Notes: generated by a model not told the origin, from the sequence alone. A DNA stretch of 64,000 nucleotides from Blastomussa wellsi (GCA_947652115.1 OX393568.1:10540786-10604785), one strand, 5' to 3'. Counted from the first letter of the stretch, positions 38,009-49,819 are shown. Translations and numbers: made by a program.

Positions 38009-38593
38009 GTTACGTGTAATTTTTTTTAATTCAATTTTCTTCCTGTACGTGTTACGTATAAGCTGGTGTAAATACTTAATAACAAAACCCTACCAGACAA
38101 CCATTATATTTTTTCCCTTTTTTTTAAGGCAAAGCTGCATCCAGTGGTCAATAAAGAATTTTAAAAAAGCAAGAAAACAAACAAACAAAAATGCAACATG
38201 CTATCGGTTTTATTAATTCGTACTGAAAGAAACAGAAATCGAACTATAAATGATTTTCTTCGTAACTTCATAAATACAAAGAACCTCGTCACGACAGTTT
38301 CCTTCCGCTTCACAGCGTTTATCAGTCAGCAATACTTTTTTAGCTTCACTTAAAAAAAACATTGATAATATCCTATTTTTATAAATATGTCCTTCATATG
38401 TATAAGAGAGGTGTCCGTTAGAGAGAGTTGACTGTATTACAGATAATTTAGCATTCTAAAATACCCAACAATAACAGTCCATGGCCGTTCGGGCAGGCTG
38501 ATTATCGTTACGATGTTTGCGTCTAATATGTTTTTTTTTACGGAACGTATGTAAACGCCTGTCATAATTGCCTTTCCTCGTTAACACTTAGGT

Positions 38594-41500
38594 TTGACTC
38601 CTGATGAGCTCTCCCGCCTTGCTGCATCTGGGCATGGAGGGTGGCTGTCGACTGACCATGTTACATGGGTTTTAAATCAATTAAACACGATGCAGCAAGA
38701 TACCATGCTATTATGTCCAAACGCGGTAGTCGACATTACAAACGAAATGGCCAGAAAGAGGAAAAAATTTAATTTCGGAATGGTGAAACGGCTTGTTTTG
38801 CCCCTTAATGTTGGTACAAGAAATGGCCAGACCTTCATCGGCCGCGTCAACAATTCGGGTGATCACTGGGTCCTTGTAGTTGTCAAGCTCCGACCATTCA
38901 AACGAATCCTTTACTGCGATACGCTGGCTAGGTACCCCCCATCGAATATTATTGATGTGGTCAACAGTTACACCAGCCACATTCCACGTGTTGGGTTGTA
39001 TGAAAAAAAGCATTTCTTCTTGGCTCACCACCCCGAGGCTGCCTCTCAGTTAGGCCACATGTGTGACTGGAGATGCCGCAACTATCCGCTACAAACCTGC
39101 TCTGATATATGTGGAGTCATCGTTCTCATTAACGCAGCGCTAGCGGCTTTAGATCGATCTCTATTTCAGTTCTTGACTGGCGCCCAAGAGAAAGTTCACG
39201 TCTATCTACAACGTCCAAGCCAAAATGCGTATTACCTCAAGAGGATCTTAATGTGTTGGTTTGCCGAAATGCGTATTGAAATCAATTATGTGCGACTGCA
39301 TCCTGATTGGCGCGATAATATCTCTGACAAGTCTGACCACTCCTTTTGCCGTCGTCAAGACACGTCCGATAACACAAGGAAAAAGCTAAAGCTCTCTTTA
39401 AATCACAAAGCGTCGTCGTCCAGTGGAACAAGTTCGAGTGCAACAAAGGATCATGCAGCTTCAAATGAAATCTTCTCTCCTACTCCTGTCAAAGCCTCTG
39501 TACCTAATAACCAGGCCTCCAAATGGTCCTCTTCAATTTCCAACTCTCCACTGTCTCTTGATGAAAATGAATGGCCACCTCTTAAGACATTTTCCTCGGC
39601 GGGTGTGGCTTCCTCATCATGCAAAAAAAAGACCTCCACGATTGCACACAAATCCCAGTCTCACGCGCGCCCGGATCCGTCGCGTGCAAATACTCCAACG
39701 CATAACAATGCTGCACAAGCTAACACCTCCGAGAAAAGTGGTTCAACTGCCCAGCCATCTCCCAGTACCGGTCGTCCATCTTCAGCTACCTGGGCTTACG
39801 AACCGCAGGTGGCTTTCTCATCATGTAAACAAAGGGTATTTGCTGGAGGCCCGTCATCTTCAAAAGGAGACACGTTCCTCAGTTGAGAAAGTATTGACTG
39901 CAGAAAAACCTCAGTCTCGCGCACCCCCAGAACCATCTAGTTCCACGCATACCTACGCTGCACAAGCCGACGCTTCTGAGAAAAGTGGTTTATCTGCCCA
40001 GCCATCTCCCGGTTCCAGGCCTTCTGTTCAAGCTGCAACACAACCAACTTCTCCAGTGGAAATTGCCACTGATTCCTCTCCCATTCATTCAGCTGATTCG
40101 GTTCCCCTCCCCAATGGTGAAGGTCTTAGCAGGTTCCAGTGCGAACATTGCGGAATGAAGTTAAGCAGCAGAAACTGCTTGTACAAACATAAAAAGAGAA
40201 AACACGCGACGACCAACAAAGCCGATAATGCTGCAGGAATTAAGCCTGTCGTTTGTCCCGAGTGCAAAGAAAAAGAGACAACGTTTGCTACAACTGGTGA
40301 CTTAATATGGCATCTAAATAACCAGCACGGGCGCGACTTGAAGATCGAGAGCATGACGTTCAAAGACATGGCCGAATTTGAGAAATGGAAGAATGTAGAA
40401 GAAAGGATGACAAAGAGTTGGTACGTGAAATAACGTCGTGCCGACAGAAATACCAAGGAGTACAGAACATCGTGGTTCAGATGCAACAGGACTGGGACGT
40501 TCGTTTCCCAAAGTACCGGAAAGAGAGCTATGAAATCGCAAGGATCTTCCAAGACCGGATGCTCATGTGCCGCCTCTGTCACCATAAGAAGGAATCACGC
40601 AACTGGAGAGGTCGAGGCAGAGTTTTGTTTCACGCATGTTGGGCACAAACAGGAAAACGCTTACAACAGAATATCAAAGGAAATGCACACCACCATCAAT
40701 GCAAAGCTTTCCCAAGGGGTAAGCATGAACTCCGTAATGGACTATGTACGTGACAGTATGTGCGGGCCGATCAACAGGGATCACTTAATAACCTGTGCAG
40801 ACCTACACAACATCAAGCGGCAGTACAACATCAACTGCATGCAGAAAGCTAGTGATGACGCTGACAGTGTTCTGTACTGGGTGAAAGAGATGGAATGCGA
40901 GGAGTTCAATCCAGTTTTGTGTTTCAAGCCACAGGGCGAGAAATCGAGCTACAATGGTGTTGAAGAAAAAGACTTTCTTTTTGGATTTCAAACGCAGTTC
41001 CAAAAAGAAATGTTTGAAACACATGGTAGCAAATTAATATGTGTTGACGCGACTCACGGCACGACTGCCTATGACTTTCAACTTGTCACAGTTCTTGTTG
41101 TAGACGACCACAATGAAGGCATACCTGTGGCATGGCTCATAAGCAATAAAGAAACGACGGATGTTTTGAAAGTCTTTTTTTCAAGTTTAAAGGAACGTTG
41201 TGGCGATATGCCCACAGAGATTTTTATGACTGATGACGCAGAAGCATACTATAATGCCTGGAGTTCTGCGTTTTCAAGGCCAGACCGTAAACTGTTATGT
41301 AGCTGGCACGTCGACCGCAGCTGGCGACGAAAACTCAATGAGCATTTGAAAGACAAGGAGCAAATGGCTGAGGTATATGCCGCGCTGAAGTCTTTACAGA
41401 ATGATTTATCTGAAGCGAGCTTCAGACGTTCCTTGCAACAATTCATGGAGCCACTGGCCAAGTACTTCGAGAAGGAGTATGTAGGAAGAACAAGAGAATG

Positions 41501-42572
41501 GGCAGCTTGTTTTCGGGTTGGATCACGAGCAAACACTAACATGTTCGCCGTGCGTTTCCATAGAACCCTCAAGGAAGTATACCTAGAAAAGAAACAGAAC
41601 CGACGCGTTGATCACCTGATCTTCAAGCTCTGAAAAATAGCCCGCGATAAGGCTTTTGAGCAGCTCATTAAAGCTGAGAAGGGAAAAAGCACCCTGCGAC
41701 AACGAGAAAGCATAAAGCGTCACAAACAAGGGGAACTTGTGAAAAAGGAAGTGGTTTGCAAGCAGGATGACGACTCATGGAATGTTCTTTCGGCTTCTAA
41801 GACAGGAACTGTGCATCATGTGAGAAGGATTAGTGCAACTTGCTCCTGCATAATGAAGTGTCCTTCCTGTGATGTTTGTGTGCACACCTTTGAATGTTCT
41901 TGTGCTGATTATGGTATAAGTAGTGTGTTGTGCTCTCACATTCATGCTGTTCACATCCTCTACCCAAAAACCATAGCTGATTCGGAAGGTGATGTAGACC
42001 TACATACGACCAGTGACATTGACATCGAAAAGAAACGCCATGATTTGTCTAATCTCATCCAACAAGACAAAAAGCTCCAAGAAAGCAAGCAGCTGTCTGA
42101 CCTCAAAACTTATACGCTCAATCAGATTGCTGAATTGACAGATTTGATTCAAAATGCCCCAACAAAAGACACCATAAATACCACATTGTGGCATATCAGA
42201 TCTGCAATATCAGTGGCCAAGGCATTGACTGTTATTGGATCTGACCACCAATACTTGAAAACAAAATTGTTTCCAGCAAACAAACTGTATGAAAAACAAA
42301 AGCGCTTCTTCTCCACTAAGAAAAAAAGAAAAGTTCAACATGAAAAGGGCAAATTGTCAGATGCAAGAGCAAAGGAGTTGGAGGACATAGAAGTCCAAGT
42401 TTGTGCATTTTGTTTCAAGGAAATCCCACCTGGTGTAGACCAGGACACATCTGAAATCGAATGGATAGAGTGCGAGACATGTAAATGCTGGGTGCACGAG
42501 TTCTGTGATCCCATTGCTGACAAGACAAACTACATTTGCTGTTTGTGTCGCATTAAAGAAAACAGCTACTGA
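38594..42572 (+). pseudogene. Mutator-like polyprotein: Ulp1 protease, C2H2 fingers, DDE transposase, SWIM and PHD
   Basis: About 1,320 codons. Residues 1-235: C48/Ulp1-type cysteine protease with His in NSGDHWVLVVV, Asp in LYCDTL and Cys in CSDICGV. A Ser/Pro/Ala-rich linker follows (frameshift near 39860). C2H2-type finger CEHCGMKLSSRNCLYKHKKRKH and a second CPECKEK...HLNNQH at 40135-40330. DDE core of MULE type: ICVDATHGTTAYDFQ, FMTDDAEAYYNAW, LCSWHVDRSW (41030-41330). SWIM finger CSCADYGISSVLCSHIHAV (~41900). C-terminal PHD finger (CAFCFKE...CETCKCWVHEFC). In-frame stops TAA 40431 and TGA 41631. Cuts and moves the element; now inactive. Confidence 0.8.
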
Positions 42573-42660
42573 AATATGGACAGGCACAGCCCAAATCTGT
42601 AGTCCAACTTAATAAGCAGCACAGAAACTTACCAGAGCATTTATAGTACAAAATAGTTAT

Positions 42661-42825
42661 TGTCATAATGTCATTAGAAATTAGCATATTATCTTATGCG
42701 CATGTGCATATGTAATAATTACAGACCTCGTGCTTTCAGTGTATACGTGCTAGAGTTCATGTTGTAGTTTCGCTTTAAAAGCAGAAACCAGTTCGAGATT
42801 AAAAGTTGTGTTTATTACCTTGACA
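42661..42825 (+). repeat. 5' LTR of the intact Gypsy element
   Basis: Starts TGTCATAATG and ends CCTTGACA. It differs from the 3' LTR only at its third base and at one site near 42776. Confidence 0.95.
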
Positions 42826-42856
42826 TGGTGGCAGCGGTGGGATAGACAGCTAAACA

Positions 42857-45800
42857 ATGTTGAAGCTTGATCCTCCGGAAAAGCTCGACTTTTCAAAGCC
42901 GCAAGAGTGGCCAAACTGGAAGCAGCGTTTCGATCGATTCAGATGTGCGACGAAACTGAACAAAGAAGACGAGGTTCTACAAATCAATGCTCTCATTTAT
43001 ACAATGGGCAAGGAGGCAGAACACGTATTTAATGCATTTACGTTTGCAGAAGGCGACGAGAAGAAATACGCCGTGGTGCTAAAGAAATTCGACGAACATT
43101 TCGTGCCGAAGCGAAATACCATTCACGAGCGAGCGTGTTTTCATCGACGAGTACAGAAGGACGGAGAAACGGTGGAAGCCTTTATTCGAAACCTCTACGA
43201 ACTGGCAGAACACTGTGAATTTGGTGCACAGAGGGACGAACAAATTCGTGACAGGATTGTGATTGGAATTTTGGACAAATCACTCTCGCAAAAGCTGCAG
43301 ATGAAATCTGACCTGAACCTTGACACAGCTATACAAATGGCGCGTCAATCGGAGCAGATAAAAGTTCAAGTCGCAGGTCAAGTAGACAACAAACACCTTG
43401 GAGAAGTGAATCGAAAGAATCCGAGGCCCAGCGCAAGTCGGAGACAACGTCCTGCTCAGCGTGGCAAGAATTATAGAAGACCTGGTGTTCCTTCGATTCA
43501 GCCGTGTTCGAGATGCAACCGTCCTCACACATCTAACGAGTCATGCCCAGCGACGGGAGCCAAATGTTCTAAATGCAAGAAAAAGGGACACCTCGCTGTT
43601 GTTTGCCGAACGGTCGTGGGAGAAGTAACGCGTACTTCCGAAGAAACCAGCCAGCATTTCTTTCTTGGAGCTATTAAATCCTGCATCAGCGAAGAAGAAC
43701 CATGGAGTGTCACATTACGCATTAATCAGAAGCCTGTACAGTTCAAGATTGACACCGGAGCCGACATCTCTGTGATGTCCGAGTCAACTTATCAAGCTCT
43801 TCCACAGTGCCCTGAGCTTCAACCTTCAAATGCGATCTTGTCCAGCCCAGGAGGAGAGCTGAACTGTAAAGGCAGGTTTACTGCTAACATTGTTTTAAAG
43901 GAAAACAACTACAGTGAAGATATTTACATAATTGAAGGTCCATGTGTAAACAATCTTCTTAGTCGACAAGCAGCATGTCGGATGGGTCTAGTGCAACGCG
44001 TCAATGAAACCACCGCAGATGTCTATGGAGACATTGGTCTCATGAATTGTGATCCAGCAAAAATTGAATTATCAGATGATGCACAGCCCTATTGTGTTAA
44101 TGCGTCAAGGAAAATTCCCTTTCCACTTCTTCCCAAAGTAAAAGAGGAACTTTCTCGCATGCTGGAAGCGGGAATCATTGAAGAAGTCACGGAACCAACA
44201 GATTGGTGTGCTCCTATGGTTCCTGTTGTGAAGCCTAACGGAAAAATTAGAATCTGTGTTGACCTGAGGAAACTCAATGAAGCTGTGAAGCGAGAGAGAT
44301 ACATTCTCCCCACCTTGGAAGATGTGGCACCAAAACTGGCTGGGGCAAAAGTATTCTCCAAGCTAGATGCATCCAGTGGTTACTGGCAGATTCCCTTACA
44401 CCCTGACAGCACAAGGCTCACAACTTTCATCACCCCGATGGGTCGTTTCTGTTTTCGACGCCTGCCATTCGGGATAACCTCAGCGCCCGAAATATTTCAG
44501 CACAGAATGACGAGTCTACTTAAAGATCAAGAAGGCGCAGCAGCTATTCAAGACGACATCATAGTCTATGGGAGAAGCGTAGCAGAACATGACAAGAGAC
44601 TGCAGGAAGTATTCGAGACCATTGCCAAGTCAGGCCTGAAGCTCAATGAGAAGAAATGTGAACTCTGCAAGCCCAAAATCTGCTACTTTGGAAGTGTTAT
44701 CAGTGAGCAAGTAGTCAGCCCAGATCCAGAGAAAGTACGAGCAATTCAGGAACTTTCACCACCACAGAATGTATCCCAATTGCGACAGGTGCTGGGCATG
44801 ATCAATTACCTTGGCAGGTTCCTTCCAAACTTGTCAACAGTGATAAGTCCTATGAGTGAGTTGCTGAAACTAGATACTGCCTGGACTTGGTCCCATGTTC
44901 AGCAACAAGCCTTTGAGAAAGTTAAGGCTATGGTGACTACTACACCAGTACTAGCCTTCTATGATGTCAACAAACCAACGGTAGTCAGTGCAGATGCCAG
45001 CAGCTATGGCCTGGGTGGTGTCCTTCTTCAGAAACATGGTGATCAACTACGCCCTGTCGCATTTGCCTCTCGCACAATGACAGATGCTGAAAAGAGATAT
45101 GCACAAATTGAGAAAGAGTGCTTGGCATCCGTGTGGGCCTGCGAAAAGTTCTCGCGTTATCTTTGCGGTCTGGAGTCATTCAGACTGTTTACTGACCACA
45201 AGCCACTAGTACCCCTCTTCAACCGCCAAGATCTGGTTAAGGTACCTCTGCGATGTCAACGTCTTCTTATGCGTATGATGAGATTCCACCCCAAGGCTGA
45301 ACACGTCCCGGGAAAGGAACTTGTAGTCGCAGATACCCTCTCCAGAAACCCACTTGTAAACGTCACTGAGTCTTCAGAATCAGAAGAGGATGTCAAAGCG
45401 TATGTTGATGCAGCCGTAATGTTGCAACCAGTCTCACTCGAGAAACTTGAGCAGATCAAGCAAGCTACACTGTCCGACCCACAACTCCGCCTTGTACTGA
45501 ATTACACAATTAATGGATGGCCAAAGTATGCGAAAGATGTGCCCCAAGAAATCCTTCAGTACTACACGGTTCGTGGCGATTTGTCTGTGGTGAACGGCAA
45601 ATTAATCTTTTGCAGCCGAATTGTTGTGCCTTCAGCGCTACGTCCAGAAGTCTTGGACCGTATCCATGATGGTCATCAAGGTGTGGCCAAGTCCCGTGAG
45701 AGAGCCAATATGGCTGTATGGTGGCCAGGCATAAGCCGTGACATCCAAAACAAAGTGTCCTCGTGTGAATTCTGCCAAGAGAATCTACCCAGCCAAAGGA

Positions 45801-46813
45801 AAGAGCCATTAGTCACTACCCCTCTTCCTGAAAGGGCATGGAAGAAGATTGGTGCAGATCTCTGTGAACACAAGGGACAACAGTTCCTAGTCGTTATTGA
45901 CTATTACTCAAGATTTCCAGAAATTGCCTATATGTCCAGTACCACAAGTGATCATGTGATCAACAAACTGAAGGACATTTTTGCCCGATGGGGAATACCC
46001 GAGGAACTCGTGAGCGATAATGGGCCACAGTTTTCTTCAGAACTTTTCTCCAAATTCAGCCAAGAATACGACTTCAAACATGTCACATCAAGCCCGTATC
46101 ATCCCCAAGCAAACGGTGAAGCTGAAAGCGGTGTTCGTATTGCCAAGAAGATCCTTAAACAAAGAGATCCATTTGTTGCCTTGATGAGCTATAGAGCTAC
46201 ACCTCACACAGCCACTGGTGTAAGCCCTAGTCAGCTGATGATGGGAAGAGAAATCCGAACTCTCCTCCCTACGTTGGAGTCTAACCTGAATCCAATCGCA
46301 GTAAATTATGAAGCAGTTGCTGAAAGAGATGAGAGAAGCAAGACAGCTTATCGTCAGTCCTTTGACAAGAGACATGGAGTGCGAGCCCTGTCAGAACTTC
46401 AGCCTGGAGCTGCTGTCCTCATGAAACTAGATCAGCAGAAGGGATGGAAAGCACCTGGCGTAGTCATCGCCAAAAGCTCTATGCCCAAATCCTATGTCAT
46501 CAAAACACCTCAGAGTGTGGTGCGCCGAAACAGGAGACACTTGCGCCCAGTGACAAGCCCTATGGATGTTGAGAAACTTGCAGAACTAGAACCAGAGATA
46601 GAACCAGAACAGGATCTCAGTCCTAAGTCTTCTACTGCGGATGTACAAGAGTCATCACCAATTATGACTCACTGCAAAGTGCCACTGGTTACACAACCAC
46701 ACCCTGATATGATGAGTTCTCACCAAACTCTTACTGAGCCGTCTGGAACAGTAGTCAGAACCTCGAGCGGTCGAGTCGTGAGGAAACCAATCCGCTTTCG
46801 AGAGGACATTTGA
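42857..46813 (+). CDS. Gypsy Gag-Pol polyprotein, 1,318 aa, intact
   Basis: ATG 42857, 31 bp after the LTR. Gag (residues 1-200) has a capsid-like helical region (WPNWKQRFDRFRCATKL) and two zinc knuckles (CSRCNRPHTSNESC; CSKCKKKGHLAVVC). Protease: FKIDTGADISVM. RT: ICVDLRKLNEA, FSKLDASSGYWQIPL, and the DD pair in QDDIIVYG. RNase H: SADASSYGLGGVLLQ, EKECLA, FTDHKP. Integrase: an H-H-C-C zinc (HDGHQG...CEFCQ), D in IGADLCEHKG, D in VSDNGPQFSS, E in NGEAESGVRIAKK. All catalytic residues are present and no stops, so the element may still be active. Confidence 0.95.
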   Translation: MLKLDPPEKLDFSKPQEWPNWKQRFDRFRCATKLNKEDEVLQINALIYTMGKEAEHVFNAFTFAEGDEKKYAVVLKKFDEHFVPKRNTIHERACFHRRVQKDGETVEAFIRNLYELAEHCEFGAQRDEQIRDRIVIGILDKSLSQKLQMKSDLNLDTAIQMARQSEQIKVQVAGQVDNKHLGEVNRKNPRPSASRRQRPAQRGKNYRRPGVPSIQPCSRCNRPHTSNESCPATGAKCSKCKKKGHLAVVCRTVVGEVTRTSEETSQHFFLGAIKSCISEEEPWSVTLRINQKPVQFKIDTGADISVMSESTYQALPQCPELQPSNAILSSPGGELNCKGRFTANIVLKENNYSEDIYIIEGPCVNNLLSRQAACRMGLVQRVNETTADVYGDIGLMNCDPAKIELSDDAQPYCVNASRKIPFPLLPKVKEELSRMLEAGIIEEVTEPTDWCAPMVPVVKPNGKIRICVDLRKLNEAVKRERYILPTLEDVAPKLAGAKVFSKLDASSGYWQIPLHPDSTRLTTFITPMGRFCFRRLPFGITSAPEIFQHRMTSLLKDQEGAAAIQDDIIVYGRSVAEHDKRLQEVFETIAKSGLKLNEKKCELCKPKICYFGSVISEQVVSPDPEKVRAIQELSPPQNVSQLRQVLGMINYLGRFLPNLSTVISPMSELLKLDTAWTWSHVQQQAFEKVKAMVTTTPVLAFYDVNKPTVVSADASSYGLGGVLLQKHGDQLRPVAFASRTMTDAEKRYAQIEKECLASVWACEKFSRYLCGLESFRLFTDHKPLVPLFNRQDLVKVPLRCQRLLMRMMRFHPKAEHVPGKELVVADTLSRNPLVNVTESSESEEDVKAYVDAAVMLQPVSLEKLEQIKQATLSDPQLRLVLNYTINGWPKYAKDVPQEILQYYTVRGDLSVVNGKLIFCSRIVVPSALRPEVLDRIHDGHQGVAKSRERANMAVWWPGISRDIQNKVSSCEFCQENLPSQRKEPLVTTPLPERAWKKIGADLCEHKGQQFLVVIDYYSRFPEIAYMSSTTSDHVINKLKDIFARWGIPEELVSDNGPQFSSELFSKFSQEYDFKHVTSSPYHPQANGEAESGVRIAKKILKQRDPFVALMSYRATPHTATGVSPSQLMMGREIRTLLPTLESNLNPIAVNYEAVAERDERSKTAYRQSFDKRHGVRALSELQPGAAVLMKLDQQKGWKAPGVVIAKSSMPKSYVIKTPQSVVRRNRRHLRPVTSPMDVEKLAELEPEIEPEQDLSPKSSTADVQESSPIMTHCKVPLVTQPHPDMMSSHQTLTEPSGTVVRTSSGRVVRKPIRFREDI

Positions 46814-47038
46814 TCTTTCGATCATTGTTTAATTCAATAGAGACATTGACAAGAAAGAACACTTGATTTATTGTTCATCGTTTGATTCATTAGAGACAAT
46901 AACAAGAGAGAACAGTTGACTTATTGAACAATGTTTATTCATGAAAGACATTTAAGGTTTCATACAAATGTTGTGATTGTTCAGTTTATAAGTTAGTATC
47001 AGTTATTACCTGCTCCCTATTCGGCTCATGGAGGGAGA

Positions 47039-47203
47039 TGGCATAATGTCATTAGAAATTAGCATATTATCTTATGCGCATGTGCATATGTAATAATTAC
47101 AGACCTCGTGCTTTCAGTGTATACGTGCTAGAGTTCATGTTGTAGTTTCGCTTTCAAAGCAGAAACCAGTTCGAGATTAAAAGTTGTGTTTATTACCTTG
47201 ACA
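47039..47203 (+). repeat. 3' LTR of the intact Gypsy element
   Basis: Starts TGGCATAATG after the purine tract and ends CCTTGACA, followed by the GTTAT duplication. The 225 bp between the gag-pol stop and this LTR hold short ATTGA-type repeats only. Confidence 0.95.
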
Positions 47204-47374
47204 GTTATATTTTGATATTGACACTTGATAGACATATTAGCAAAATAATGTCCCCAGACATCCTCATTTCTGCTTTCATGATTTCAAGACACTGTCAATT
47301 ACATAATCTGAAAACCCATTGATCTGCAAAGCAACAGGAGACAGAGTTAATAAAACCTGTAGGCATAAATATAA

Positions 47375-47868
47375 TAAATACACCTTATTGGATGGTTAAA
47401 CATACACTGTATTTATTCAAATTTTTTGCACCTTCAGAATTGGGGCTTATTCAACGTGGGCGCTTATTAAATTTTCACAAAATTAGACAATAACAAAAAG
47501 CGAAGATGTATCACAGCTGGATTTTAATGGTTAGTTGAAAGTTTCTTTAAAATTCTAAAAAAACTCAGTGATTGTCACTAAGGTCAATTAGCAAACTTTC
47601 TGGTAGTCCTCTTGTGCACTTCAGTTGTCATGGGAGTGAGGGTGGGTACCCATTCGAGGTTGGGCACTACTTAACTTTTCCTGATCATCAGGTGGGCGCT
47701 TATTTGAGGTGAAGTTGGGCGCCTAATCAAATACATACGGTCATACGTGCTGATATTTTGCAAGTTGTAGTATTTTTCTGAGCCCTGAAGGAGCGAAGAA
47801 ACATACGAGCAATGAGCAAAATGTCCGCATGTATTATATTTTAAACCATCCAATAAGGGATTTATTAG
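47375..47868. repeat. Small inverted-repeat element inside the Mutator-like element
   Basis: TAAATACACCTTATTGGATGG near 47375-47398 is matched by the complement at 47841-47868 (AAACCATCCAATAAGGGATTT). Between them lie GGGCGCTTATT-type repeats. Probably a MITE of ~490 bp. 47869-48570 shows no gene. Confidence 0.45.
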
Positions 47869-48682
47869 TTCACGATTCTTCCATTTTCTTGCATTTTACT
47901 TCCTAGTTTTTGAAAATTATACAACTCCATCGTCTAAGAATATTATCAAACTCACTGCGAATGAAGAAAACAAAACAGCAAGAAACAAAACCACCCAAAT
48001 GCCTAAATTCTCTCCCTGTTTAGTTAAAAAACTGTTCCAGTGCAAAAAAAAAATTCTTTCTTAGCTTAGGTAAGCCAGTCAACATGTTTCGTTTTGTCCG
48101 ACGATTTTGTTACTTTGTGCCCTTTTTTGTATTTGCTCTGTTCTAAACCAGTCAAACCGGGATACTACAGAGCAATACAGGCTCATATTTTGCATGTTCT
48201 TTTGACAAAATATGGTGAAATGGTGTAACAGTGGAATAATTAGTGTCAGTACTGCATGCGATGATTAAGTATTTTGTTGTTATGAAACAACCCATGTTAC
48301 GTGAAGATTGTACTGGGGTTAGTATGCATGTGTTTTAGTCCAAAATCATTAGTTGATATTAAAAAGAGTTTACATGGAATGAGACAATTTTAGAAAGGTT
48401 TATATACCCACATGTTGCAGGCTAAGAAGTTCATTTCACAATCCATTTGGGCCCTGTCACTCTAAATTATAGTTTATTATTCATGCACTTTAGATATTAT
48501 GCTTCCTTGTACAAACATTACTGATCATTACTGTAGATCGGTAGCTTACCTTTCTTTCCTCCTTTATACATATTTATATAGTGACCAAATCAATGCGCGC
48601 GCTCTGATTCGTCAATCAGCTATGGTTTATTGTGCCAGTAAACTCATGGAAAAATCGCGCGTCTTCTGAATTATTATATAAA

Positions 48683-48866
48683 AGCAATAGACCACAAGTT
48701 TCTATGGTTTATAGGCTGATAAACCACTTGGGTTGTTGGAAGAACACTCGAAGAATTCGTAAATCACTCGCCTGCGGCTCGTGACTTACAAATTCTTCTC
48801 GTGTTCTGCCAACATCCCGCGTGGTTTATCAGCTTATAAACCATAGAAACTTGTGGTCTATTGCTT
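48683..48866. repeat. Fold-back MITE
   Basis: Two ~85-bp arms (AGCAATAGACCACAAGTTTC... and its complement) meet at a short centre near 48775. Flanks are AAA-like on both sides. The preceding bases 48574-48660 (GCTATGGTTTATTGTGCCAG) may be part of a longer related repeat. Confidence 0.8.
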
Positions 48867-49107
48867 AAATAGTCTTTCGTGAAGTACATTGTAAACAAAT
48901 AAGTTCAAACTGTTGAAATAAACGACCTCTGCAATGTATTCCGACAGTGGGAGATGCAACTATCGATTAGAAAATGCCTTTATATCAAGCCTTGTTTTAG
49001 GTTGGTGAAATCCCTTCTTGAGCCGCGCCGGTCGATCGACCGTCGTTTTAAAACCCTGGCCTCAGTCGATTCAGTTCCCTGGCAAAAAGAGACAGGCGCC
49101 GCAAGTA

Positions 49108-49187
49108 ATAGGTACCAACTCACTTTCGGAGTATTTTAATTAGTGTCCAGTGCATTTTCGGCTTGGGTGACGCGCTGTGGCTAATGG
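49108..49187. repeat. Right terminal inverted repeat of the Mutator-like element
   Basis: Complement of 37620-37699; ends GTGGCTAATGG. Immediately followed by CGGCTAATGG, a partial echo of the end. Confidence 0.85.
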
Positions 49188-49257
49188 CGGCTAATGGCTT
49201 GTTGCTGTTTGTGTTGGTTCGCCAGGGTGTTCTGCGGACGCCATTTTGTAACCGCAG

Positions 49258-49410
49258 ATGGCCCTGGGGACGAGGTTGTCGGGCTCGGCTCGCGGGCTCG
49301 TTTTCGAAATGGAGGATCAGGTCGAGGGAGTTAGGGTGAAGACTTCTCAACTTAATTCAGGCGAAAGCGAACTCGACGAAAAGATTGCAGAATGGCTGTA
49401 TTTGGATAAG
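49258..49410 (+). CDS. Possible first exon of a host gene, weakly PGM2-like
   Basis: ATG 49258 (MALGTRLSGSARGLVFEMED) or the inner ATG (MEDQVEGVRVK) leads to GESELDEKIAEWLYLDK, then a consensus donor GTAATC at 49411. The start of phosphoglucomutase-2 proteins has a similar acidic lead with a LDxxxAxWLxWDK motif, so this could be its first exon. The GC-rich upstream DNA (49200-49257) would suit a promoter. Later exons are not in the window, or are too diverged to see. Alternative: chance frame. Confidence 0.3.
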
Positions 49411-49819
49411 GTAATCGCCAATGGTATAGTTTTCTTGACATATTACGTCATGACAGTCTGTCGTATTTACTCTTTGTAGTTTTTCTTTTTACCCGCATAA
49501 TTTGTAGCTTAGCGGCCCTGTAGCTCTTCTTCGGACACACTTCGTGTGGTTCTGTCGTAGTGTACCGGTACACAAGAGCCGATGCAAAAGACCAAACTAT
49601 GCACTATAGTTTACTAATGACTCTAATGAAGGAACATAGAATGGTTATGCGTGGTTCAATTCTACGTGTTACATACCTGGCAATCCCCAGAGTACTAAAC
49701 TCTGGAGACGTCTAGAAATCAAATAAGAGCAAATAAGACAAGGCGTATCTACTCGATATTTTCAATACTTGATAGAAATCGATCTAAATCAATGTAAATC
49801 GATACTAATGCACTAGTCA
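49411..49819. other. Non-coding stretch, no feature recognised
   Basis: AT-rich, intron-like DNA with no convincing frame or repeat. Confidence 0.4.

Larger units (their letters stand above)
42661..47203 (+). mobile_element. Intact, young Gypsy LTR retrotransposon
   Basis: LTRs 42661-42825 and 47039-47203 (165 bp, two mismatches), TG...CA ends, 5-bp duplication GTTAT on both sides (42656-42660 and 47204-47208). A tRNA primer site TGGTGGCAGCGGTGGGA follows the 5' LTR, and a polypurine tract GGAGGGAGA precedes the 3' LTR. One uninterrupted gag-pol frame. Confidence 0.95.
37620..49187 (+). mobile_element. Mutator-like DNA transposon with a nested Gypsy element
   Basis: Bounded by ~80-bp inverted repeats (37620-37699 and 49108-49187), nearly identical over CATTAGCCACAGCGCGTCAC and on to GAGTTGGTACC. 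It carries one large transposase gene (38594-42572). The Gypsy element at 42661-47203 entered 88 bp after that gene's stop. Without it the element is about 7 kb. I could not find the 8-10-bp target duplication expected. Confidence 0.75.

Noticed and set aside
37600..49210. An 8-10-bp target duplication for the Mutator-like element
   Set aside because: The flanks TTCGACTAG and CGGCTAATG do not match in any nearby register.
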